64,000 bases of DNA from Doris montereyensis (taxonomy: Eukaryota > Mollusca > Gastropoda > Nudibranchia > Dorididae), in NCBI GenBank assembly GCA_037039925.1, contig JAXRKP010000010.1:612940-676939 (forward strand). The letters are read 5' to 3'. A program made the position numbers and the translations under genes. How positions within the stretch are numbered: position 1 is the first letter of the stretch; every line of letters starts with the position of its first letter. Shown piece by piece: positions 42,101-54,100 of this stretch. Below the pieces are notes generated by a model that was not told the origin of the DNA, searched no databases, and was given only the letters and a program-made list of their open reading frames with translations.

Positions 42101-45100
42101 TGGAAAACTCGTTAGTCCAGAGGCAAGATGCCACCCTCTCAACCAAAAGGTAGTGGGTTTGACAAATTTTTCGAGCAAAGTCTACCCTCCTGGTCCAGTT
42201 AGGTGGATCGATACCTAGTCCCATTATCGGAGATGGTAAAAAGGAGGTCCTGTGTGTAGATCACAACACTCTGTGCACGTTAAAGATCCTTTGGCTGTTT
42301 ACAGGGCAGTCTGGGCAACAAAATTTTAAATCTTATTAACACCCCAAGATCACCTTAGTTGTGGATATGGGTAAATCAAATCAAACAAACAAACAATCAG
42401 TTGCTTAGGGAAAAGTTGATGTATGATTCTTTCAAATGAAAACCAGATCCAGTTTCTTATTCTTTTGGGCAAACGAATGGGAAAAGGGAAAGGTGATTTC
42501 TTATTACACTTATCTCTAAAGGATTAAATGAACTTGATTTAATATTTCCCTTTATTTATGTGTATATTTTCAGATTTTAAAGAAAATAAGAAGTCTGCTG
42601 ACGGAAAGACAACTTTGATATCAAAGAAGGAACAGAAACGACTACAACCCTATGAATTGGATAACACGACCCTTCCAGATGATGAGCTTTCGCCAGAGGA
42701 AATGCAAATGGTATTAGCAGTACTTTCATAGTTTCTGTTTGCTGGTAATGGTATTTATGTTGACCGGCTGAATTGTTCTATGACATAGTAACATTTAGGA
42801 CTTTCATTTTGAAAGGTTTTAATGTTACATGTATGGATTCAGTGGCAAAGGCATCCTCAAAAATAAAGTAAATGGAGGTATGTGGAAAATCTTTCTTTCT
42901 TTCTTTGTCAGCTCCCATTCTACCTTCTGATGTATGAGTTTATATGCCCGAAATGATCTTTCTCCAGGCTGCCCTGTCCTGGCATTTTCTGTTCCCTTCT
43001 GTTAAAGTTAAATTTCTTTGCTTTAATGCCTCTTTTATATTTTCTTCCCACTTTCTCCAAGGTCTGCCCTTCACAGAATTTTTCTATTATATTCTTTGTC
43101 GAATTGTAAATATGTGGTCTTGCACACTTCTTCCTAGTCTAAATCCACTGTGGTGTTCTTCTATTTTTTCTTAGTCTCGTTTCCAGAATCCTGGTATGCT
43201 CAGTAGTGATATCCTTCTATAATTTGAGCATTCCATAGTTGATCCTTTCTTGTGTATTGGTACTTCTGTTCCTTTTTTCCAGTTGTCTGGCACCTGTTTG
43301 GACTTCCATGCTTGTTGATACATTGCGTGTAGTACTTTCTCTGCCTCTTTCCCTTGGTTTTTAATCATTTGTGGATAAACTTGATCTGCTCCTGTGGCCT
43401 TTCCTAATTTCACTTTTGTTATAGCTGTTTGGAGTTCTTCCATTGAGATATCTACATCTTCAGCTGTCTCCTCTGGATTACTTGTTACCCTTACTAATTG
43501 ATCTGTACTCCTTGTTTCATATGTTCCGGCGGGATTATGTAATTGTTGAAGATACTTTTTCCATGATTTCGCTGTCTTCTTTTATTATTTCTCCTTTAGA
43601 ATTCTTAATTTGTCGTATTGGGCATGCTTTGGTCTTTCTCATGCTCTTCATTGCTCCCCAGAACAGCTTTTGATTTCCATGATAGTTTTCTTGAAGCCTT
43701 TGTCCAAACTCTTCCCACTGTTCCTGTTTTGCTTTCCTAACATTCTCTTTGGCGATAGTTCTTTTACTCACGTGATCTATCCTTTCCTCTGGCCTCTTTG
43801 TTTGTAAATATTTCTTCCAGGCATCCTTCTTTTCTTTGATCTTAGTCTTGACATTCTCATTCCAATATGCTGTTCTTTTCCTATCTCCTTTAATTTGTTT
43901 CCTACCACAGATCTCCTCAGTACAATTGAGGAGTGTATACATTTGCCACTTTTCTTCTATTGTGCTATCATTCAGATCCATCTGCCTTTCAGTTTCACTG
44001 ATAAATCTTTTATCCTAGATTGGTATATCTGTTTTACTATTGGTTTATTTTGTTCTTCTATTTTGAGTTAAGTAACTTTTTTTGCTTCTTTTCTTCACTT
44101 GGTAATCTCATTTTGGCAATCAATAGGTAATGATCACTAAATATTTCAGCTCCTCTGTTTACTCTTGCATCCATTGTACTGTAAAAAGGGAGCTGCTAAC
44201 CATTGTATAGTCTATGATTGACTTTTGACATCTGTCTTCATTTAGTAGCTACCACAATAGACGTGATTAGCCGGACAGAAGCGCACACCGCTGTCCACTA
44301 TTAGAACTTACTAGCGTACAGCGGTAAAGTGGCCTCGTGTATCAGTGGGTGAAAATAAACTGCCGCCTTAACTAAAACTTTGATACCTCGGGCCAGATAC
44401 GTCGTAATGGGCTAATTTTAGCTTCATTCGAAACTAGAGATCCGTAGCTTTGTATCGATACCACTCTTTAATTGGTTTGAATTGGTGGTCGCTTATAAAA
44501 ACGTAGTGAAAGGAAAGATTGGAATCAGTGCATCCCTTTTATGGCTTTAATAAATCTCAAAGTTAGTCAGTTTTGAAGTTCAAGATATAATCTTTATTCG
44601 TACCAAATAGCTTTACTTTTCAATGTGTCTGGGCGGAGGTATAACAACTTTAGTGAGACATCTTTCGAAGCGTTTTTTGTAGGCCTAGTCTGGCTTGGTC
44701 CGGCATCTCTCGTTTTGTACGGCCGAAGAATGGAGCAGCGGCGACAGTGAAGAAGTTCCAGAACCGGACGAATTAGACACTAACACTCAAAATGACGAAA
44801 TGTATACCCAAAGCATACGTAAGTATTGTTGTATTTTGTGTTGATTTAAAGAAGTGCATTTGATAACAATTATTTTTGTAGATCTATTAGGCTTAACGCA
44901 TGGGTTGGGTCTACTTGCTTGAACAGCCACGCGAAGTGTTAGCAAATTTTACCACTTCCATCAAATATTGTAATTTTTCTAGCAATTATTTCTATTTTAT
45001 GTATAGATCTAGGTCTACATTTTATTATATTTGTCAAGCTTTTTACTGTAATTGTTTGTAATTTACTCCATAAACGTAGTCTGAGAAATCGGTGAGGAAA

Positions 45101-48100
45101 TCTTAATGACTTAGGTTGATTCACCCGTCATTTTGGTTCGTCGACTAATGCAGGTAGTCTGGTAATGGTATATTTTTTTACAGGAGATGAAGTTTATAAT
45201 GTACTGTGCGTGCATTTCTGCGGTCGGAAACCAGGCAAATGGCGTCCACCTACATTGTCAACTCAAACAACAAGTTGCTATTGCAATTAGACCTGTTACG
45301 GAACAAGGAAGGTTCAACTATTGAGCAGGTAAACTTGTTTCAGGCAGTATGTTTTATATCGATGTCATACTGTATATCTTACTTCTAAGTAAGAAAATAA
45401 AGGATAAGCAACACATGGATGCTGAGGCTGATGTGTTATGGGTGAAAGGCGAGTTCTGAAAATCAAGATTATAATATGATACAAAAATTATAGCTATTGC
45501 TATTTTCCATTTTTATCCTATGAAAAATTGCATTTTATGATGAAAAGGTTGTGAAAATTGTACTGAAAATGGCATAATCGAACAAAATATATCATATCAA
45601 AACCATTGATAAAACTGCGCTTTACAGTGAATGTTTGGCATCGATTCTATCGTTGACAACAGTTCTACCAGCACTAGTGGTACAGGGGAAGGTTATAGAC
45701 CCTAGGCCTAAGACTTCTTCTACACTATTATAGTATAGCCTAACATACATAAGAAATAAATAAAAAATAGTGTATCGCTATATGACTATGACATTCTGAA
45801 ATATTTGCCCCTCCCCTTGTAGATTGCACAATGGTGATCAAAATATAATATATAATAAATGATGTAATTGGGTTTTCTTTTAATCCCATACACGAGGTAT
45901 TGAAAAAAACATAATGAAAAATTAATATGGATGTTTTGCTTCTTTCACTCATAATTTTAGACTCGGGCAAGTTGTAATAAATGATGAATGAATAACTACA
46001 AATTTTTACCAAAAAATCTCTTTTCTTTCTTTTTTTCTGTGTGGCTAGATGACCTCTTGGTACAGGAAACTGTTTCCTGCTGTCAACATTACCCCTGGTA
46101 GGATTCAGCATAGGATACAGATGCTGCAAAAGGAGGCTGCTACTTTAATAACTACAACTAGTACTTTTCAAGTGTTCCTGTCAAGGCAGGTTATTTTGAT
46201 AAAGTGTCAGATACTCTGACAAAGTTAAACTTGACGAGATGTTTTCTTCTGGATAAACCAAAAGACTTTGTTGTTCCGAGAGGCACAGTTGTTATTAATG
46301 AGCATGTTCTTGTTTTGGATAAGTTTAGAAGTAGAGAGGGACTTTCATTTCCCTTTGTGAGTTATTGGCTGAATGTGCTACTAAGCTCAACTTCTGATAG
46401 TTGTCCAACTCCAAGTCTTTCAAAAATTAGTTATGCTGCTTGGAAAGTGTTAAAAGAGATTAAAAAAAGCTGATAAATTCAATATCAGAACACCTTGCAG
46501 CCAAGCTCTCTCAACCACTATTTCCTGTGACAAAGACAGATGAAGTCCAGACAGTTTTTTCTGATAATGGTGATAGTGACAGGAATGAAATGAAACAGGA
46601 TGTTCTTAAAATGAATGAAAGCATGCTCAAGATGAAGATAAAAGTAGAGCAAATGAAAAGAGATTAATGATTAAAAGAAAACCATAAAACTACAGAGCAT
46701 AAAAATAATTGTTTAGAAGAAGAAAAGAAGCTTTCACATGAATTCAATCTTGCTGGAAAACCAAAAGTCATCCTAAATTTTTTCTGGAAACCAAATATTC
46801 CAAACCCGCCTCAAAACGGGTGAGCGAGCACTGAAATCGTCAAATTTGGCGAACTTCACTGATTCAGAAAATAAAAAGTATTAAAACAATGATGAGACTG
46901 AATTTAAACGAGTTTTCTTTCTTCTTTCATTTCGTCATATTTTCGTTTGTATGTGTTAATATTTGTTATGTTTTGTAACGTTTGAAAAAATGTGTTTTTA
47001 CGGCAAAACACGCAAGAAAATTCATGAGGCTTTTTCATATTCCCAACAGGTGCCCTCCTCCTAAAGCTATTTGACAAATGTAGCACCATTAGAAAAAATG
47101 TCACTCTTTCCAATGGTATAAACATCGTCTTTCTATCTTTACTATAAGTTGGCGAAAAATGATTTTTAAAATTTAAATCGCGAAAAAAAGGGTTTTCCTG
47201 GGAAAAAGGCAACTTCATGGTCACCATATTAAAATTCAACCTTTTTTTCTACTTAAATTCAACGACAAAATCATTCGAAACTATGACTCCATAGTATGAG
47301 GTCTTATCTAAAAAGTCCAACTTTTACTACGATGTGCATAGCGACCACTTTCTCTTTCTCCTCCGCCATTGGTAGTGAACGCTTGAGGGCTCTCATATTT
47401 TGATTTTATATGCAACTCCGATGTCCGAAATGGACAACATCTTACACGAACTTGTAGGTAAGTGTCTTAAGATTTTAGATTTGTGCATATTAGGAAAAGT
47501 TTAAATTATGTTTATCTTTTATTTTTTAAAACCTGCATGAGTTTGTCAGAAGTTGTAGCGATCTCAGTTTTCTAGATCTACGACTCCGTTGAGCAAGTTT
47601 ATGAAGTCGCCTATTTTTTTTTGTCCCGTGAAGGGAAATATGGACTGATGATGTCGATGATATGATATTTAAACTCAATATTTATAGTAATGGTTCATCA
47701 ATATTATGTTTATTTAAACTGTATTCCATTCAAGAATATGAGTGTTTTTTCACTTTTTCTGAATCGAGACATAATGGCTACCGGTACTGAAAGTTGGGTC
47801 TATCGGGTCTGAACGGAAGTGAAGATCTGTTGGGCAAATTCATTTTTGTTGATTGCATGGGTAGGAGGGTTATTTCTTAGTCTGATTTATCGTGAATGAC
47901 TGTGTTTTAGTTTTATTTTTAAGGTAAATTATGATTGATTTGTTTATAATTGGCCCTGCCACTTTATGTCCAAGCCATAGAAACTCCATGGTTCTACGTA
48001 GCTTCTAAAATCTAGCAAGTAAGCTGTGGAAAAACCCACTTTTTCCAAATTGACTTATTTAATCTACAAAGGCTAATAGTAGCATATGAAGTCTTAAAAT

Positions 48101-51100
48101 ACTGAATCTAGATACCGGTATCTAGTGTAGACTTATCGGCTTACTAAAGTTAGAGGCATTAAACACTCAAATTATTATTTTTTTGCAGAGGGATCATGAC
48201 TCAATTTATTTTGTATATTATTTTACAGCGGATGACAGCTACCAAACAATGCTGAACAGGTTCACCAGGGACAGTAGGGTAGACGGCCAGAAACCGCCCC
48301 TCACCAACAGACTACTTGTGCAGCTGTGGGACATCATGCTTCGCAATGGTGAGAGCAGAAGAAGGTAATTTTTATTATTATAACAAAGGTCAGTAAGATG
48401 AACTTTGTGACACAATTCAACATGAAAGAAATAGATTTATAATCTATTTGATTAGTGGTCTTTCTTCTTCCTATAAGACCACAGCTTCAGTATTGAAGAT
48501 TAATGTGATCGTGTGCTATGTGGTTTTGGTTAACTGAGATATTAAACTATTAATATTAATATATTCCATTACTTAGTTATTAAACACGTCTAACTATATT
48601 ATTATAGATCTGATGATTTATTATTATATTATTACAGTTATTTAACCAGAAATGTTAACAATATCTTAATCTGCCTAACTTGCTCTTAATTCAACATTTG
48701 ATATTTGCTTCTGCTACTATTCAGGCTCTTTCTTTTTCTATATAAAAAAAGCCAAACAGCAGACCTCGTTGCACACCTCAAATCTCATAGAAACAAATTT
48801 TTGTATCTGCTATGAGGCATGTTATTGATTTATGAATGTCTGAATTATCTTGAGTACATAATATAATATATATATAATATGCATACAAGGTTATTGACTG
48901 GTTTGGCTACCTCTACAGTGGCAACTCTGTCCTCCATCAAGCTTCTCCTGGAGCAATCGTCGACATATCGCAAAGCTGTGCAGTTATTTGAATTTGAGGG
49001 TCCACGGGATGTGGTGATTAGTTATTTAGATTTTTTTTTGATTTCAATTTTATTTCAGATACTCTATCAGCTGCCAATATTGACAGGAATATTTTGTTAG
49101 GTCAATACTCAGAATTTTCAAAACCCTTCAAATTTCAAACTTACAAACAGCATAGTTGTAGAATTAGACAAATTTCAGAGAACAGAGAGATTTAATCCAA
49201 ATTTTATGGCAAAGTGGGACTTAATCAATGAGAGTGAAGCAAAGGAACAAGATAGTAAAATCATTAAAAATCTAATCCAAAGATTAGGCAAATTAAGGAC
49301 TAAAAAATTTGAACTGCAAACCCGAAAAAAACCTGATAATTATCAAAAGTTTCTAGATGAAGAATTTTGCTTTTAACGAAACAAACCTAAACGTAAACAA
49401 TCTAACCTTCCTAACAGTTCCATCAGTTCATCAAACAAAAGTGTAGAGAAAGGTAACATTAGTAACAATAACCCTGTAGTCATTGAAAAGTCTAAAAATC
49501 AAAATAGCCAAGTTTGAAAAGGAACTTGAAGATTTTAAAAAGTGAAAGAAGAGAATATGAATCTGAAAAGAGAGAACCAAAATCTAAAAAGAAAAATTTC
49601 CAGAAACAGTATTAAATTAGCCACCACCAGTTGTCATTTGCAAAATTCAGAAAGAAAAAGAAAAGTTGAAATTGACCAAAAAGATAGTGTCATTAATTAT
49701 TTAGAAGCCACCTTGGAAATAAAGAAAAGAAAGGTAAAAACTTTGAAGAAAGAAACAAAATTAGTCAATAAATGCAATGATAGTCTGAATGAAAAGATTT
49801 TCAAACAAGAAACTTCATGAAGTAGAAGTAAAATCAGGAGAAAATAATGCTTATGCAGATAATATTAGACAAGCTACAATTCTTTTTAATTTTCATAAAG
49901 TTAGTGAAGATATGAGAATAGTAGGTAAACATCTTTTTGATCATAACTTTGAAACATTGCTATCAACCCAAACATGCCTTAATATGAATGCTGAAGGTTT
50001 AGTTATTTCAAATTTGCAAGTAGCAGAAAAAATATTAGATTCTAAAAATATTACTCTCCATTTAGATTATGAATGGAACATCAAAAGTAGTAAATCATCA
50101 AGTCACCTTAGATGAGGAATCTAAATCAGTTAAAAACGAAATCTCAATCAAATTAAAACAGAACATGGTAGAAAGTCACAAAAGAAAATTGACACTGCAG
50201 CAGCAGATTTAGAAAAACATGGTTTATTAATAAGAAGGATAGATAACAACGGAAGTGTTTGTGAAAGTAGTGAACAAGTAGGCATATTAATAAAAAAAAT
50301 CTTTCAACAACTGGTAAATCTAAAAACAAATAACAGAAATAATCAAAGATAAAATTCTAACTCTGTCAGGTACTCAAGAAGATTTAATCTCAAATTTAAA
50401 ACAATTTTTTAATTAGTGTTTCTTTTTTTTTAGTCTGAAATAAAATTGAAATCATGGGTCTAGTTAATGAAGTTTTATTTGACTTTGTAACATATTTGGA
50501 GGCCGTTTTTTGTTTTATGTTGATAAATTCATATTTATTGGTGATATTCTGGTGGGGGAAAACTTTCTTGTGATAATTTTTTTTACTGAATTTTTAAAAT
50601 TGTAAATATTTTAATAAACTGAAATCATGTCATAACCAAGCCATTATTGTAGTTATGTTTCTCTTTTGATGTTGTTTATCTAATCAGGAATGGATAGAGC
50701 TCTTTCTCCTCTTTCATTTGATACCAAGATCGACAAGATTGGTTAAACAGTAAAGATTTTAAAAGGTTTTGAAATTCCTATTTTTTCTGTTTTTCGGCCC
50801 CATTGAAAACGGCATATTTTCTAAGAGTATAATTTAAAAAGTATACTTTCAGGCATCCTGAAAAATTGGACCTACTGTCAGCAACATTATCTCTTACTTT
50901 AGTGGTTTTCAAGGGGTTAGATTTGTTATTATACAATATGTCTGAAAATGGCATTTTGAGTCGTAAGTCGCCAGACCATATTTTGGCCCATTTTGCGCGA
51001 AATTCAAAAGGGCATAACTTCCGTGAAAATAAACCCATCATGTTGATTTTGTATCATTTAAATCAGAATAAAAAACTCTTTCAGGATATCTACATTGGAT

Positions 51101-54100
51101 AATCTTTTTCTGATTAATTCAACACCAAATTTAACACTAGACTTGCTGAGCACTCATTTGAAATGAGAAAGTAAATTAGAAATAGAAACAATTTAAATCT
51201 GAAACAAGAGATTTAAAGACAAAACAAGGTTAGAAAAAAATGAAGTTTAAAGAGCAAGGGATTTTTTTTTGTAGAATGAAGAAAATTGTCTGGAAATTAA
51301 ATTAAGAGAGGATGGGAGAGGTAGACAATTTACAGAAGATGTTAGAAGAGCCTTACAGGGAGATTCAAATGTCTCAGCAGAGAACTGTGACCAAGTTAGT
51401 TTTATGGTAAAAACAATTTGATTAGACATGGAAAGATCTGCCAAAATCATTCAGCCTAATTTTCAAAAAACATGTTGTTTCTGCACAAGTATTAGAAGAA
51501 ATTAAAGCCTGTAGCCACTTTTGCTTGTGATTATGAGCAGGGGACAAGGAACATTATCTTTGATTAGCAGTTGGTTTCAACAAAAAGTGACACCTTTTTG
51601 GGCTTTAATGATCTAGGTCTGATGATGAAATAGATAAGGAAGTTTTGTTTACGGAAATAATTGGCAAGTCAAATGTTTACTTTTGATAGAGCTGGTCATG
51701 AAATGTTTTGACACCAAATTTGTATACTGCTGCTGAGAAAGCAATCGTAGAAAAAAGTTTGAGGGTGGTGAAAGGTTGGGAAGAGATTCCTGAGCCATTT
51801 TCTAATTTTCAAGACGCTTTCTGGCACTGTGACTCATTCGATTAGCATGAAGTGTTTTTGGGCCTAGGGGGATGAAAAAAGGAGTCGTTTTGAGTGGTTA
51901 GCTTTTTGTTTGGAAATCGGTTTAAAGTCACAATTTAGCAGTTTCAGAACCAACAGGTTTAATAATGTCTTTCATAATGCATCGGCACTCCTCAGTCATA
52001 AAGACCACATATCAAAATTTTTAGATGGTTATGCCTCTAACAAAAATCTTAAATTAAGAAGCATTGTTGAAGATTTAAATGACAGAAGAATCATTTTTAC
52101 TATTGCTGCCTTTGTCATTGTTTCATGTTTTTTTCACTGAGCCCTGTTGGAGTTTCAAGAAAAGCAGGAAGACTTACAGTGATTTCCCACAATATGTTGA
52201 ATGATGGAAAATACTCTTAACATTTGGGAAAGTGAGGATATTGATATTAAGTCACTGTGTTCTGTATTTGATCATTTTAATGCTGTGATTCCCCTGATTA
52301 TTGTACTCTGTTTGAGATTGATTCCTTTGCAAAAGTCAGGAAAAACTTTTCAGTCCTTGTCAAAGAGTGTCAACTTGTCTTTAGGAGGCAACTCAAAGAT
52401 CTTTTTGATGGTGGTGTCTTTGAAGGGACCATAGATGAAGATCTATATCTGTCTATCTCTCCCATGGCGGAGGCCGTTGGGGCGCTACCGATAACCAAAT
52501 AACCAGTCTTCTCCACTCCTTCCTGTCCTCCGCCCGTCTTGTCAGCTCACTTAGTTTCAGGCCCGTCCATTCAGTGCTATTGTCATCCCATCTCTTCTTT
52601 TGTCTGCCTCTTCTCCTACCTCCTATGACAGTTCCTTGAAGTATGGTTTTTGGAAGCTCTCCTTCTCTCACCAAGTGTCCAAACCATTTCATTTTGCGCC
52701 TTTTGACAGTGGTGAGGTCTTCATAAGGACCAATGGTTTGTCTTATTTTGTCTCTGGCTTCTTCATTGTTTTTATGGTCTTGGTGAGAGATACCGAGCAG
52801 TCTTCTAAAGTATCTCATTTCTGTTGCCTGTATTCTCTTCTCTATATCTGCAGTTAGTGTCCATGTTTCGCAGGCGTAAAGAAACGCTGATTGACAAGAC
52901 AGAAATTAATTGCCCGGTAATAAAAATGGGTCCAGAATGGAGGGAAAGGTATAAAAGAGCAGAGCAGCAAGTGCTAGAAAAAGTGAAAAAAGGGATTGAT
53001 GAAAACAGAACAAAAACTGAGTAAAGAAATAAAAGCAGCCGAAAACAAGACATAAGTTATGAATTGGGTTATTTCAAGCGATGGATAATGTAGAAACCAT
53101 CATGAACTGATGAAGAAAAAAACAGAATAAAACACATCCAGTACGGTACCAGATTAAAGCGAGAAAGCTTCTGTATGGAGAAACAATTAATTCCTCTGGT
53201 TCCATTGATGTTTTATATCGCAGGCTTTTGAACTTTTTAGGGCATAATGTGCTAGAGTCAATATTAGCACCTCCTCCACGGAGGAAAAAATGAAATATAA
53301 GTAGGCCTAATGAATTTTTATTTTGACTCATTTGTAATACGGTAGCCTACTGATATTGTCCTAGATGGTTTTTGAAATATGTTATGATTATACTTCTATT
53401 GATATATAATTGTATGTCATCTTCATCTATCAAAGAAATTGTTTTTATTTTGCTTTCAGATTTTTTTCCTGAGTCATTTTAGTTTGTTCATGGAAGACTT
53501 AGTATATTGAGCAGAAACTATTGATTTTACCTTCATTTTGAGCTCATTTTTGAATCCAGCACATCAAATTACATATTTGTTGGATGTTTTTTCTGATTTT
53601 TTAAGTATTAAGTTGTTTAAAATATATTTCTTCGAAAGTTTTCAAATATTCGTTCATATCTTGTAATTTCTTCGCTTTTTGCGTGAAATTGCGTTTTTGA
53701 CGTAATTCGGGGTTCCATATTTTTTAAGATATGTAGTATGTAGTCGAGACTACTTTAAAAAATTAGGCTCACTCTCTATATACTTGTTTACAATTATAAT
53801 AATAATTTAAGAGTTTATGTCTATAATTTTGGATTGTATGGCTTATCAAAAATGCTTCTAAGCCATATATTTACTGATTTCGATCTCATGATTTGGAATT
53901 TTTGTGTAACTTCACATCCTTGTGTAGAGCATAAAGTAATTGATTTACACCTTCATTTTTTCCTGTTTAAACCCTATGACTTGTACTGTTTGAAAATGCT
54001 GTTAAAATAAGTATATCTCATTTCATATTGTTGTTATTTCATATTCTATTATTATGCAATTTATGCCGAATTGAAAAACACCAATAAATTTTCTGTCTGA

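Noticed and set aside
46904..47239. 111-codon minus-strand ORF in element X
   Set aside because: AT-rich, biased to Phe/Lys/Asn, no motif, and opposite in strand to the coding pieces of X.
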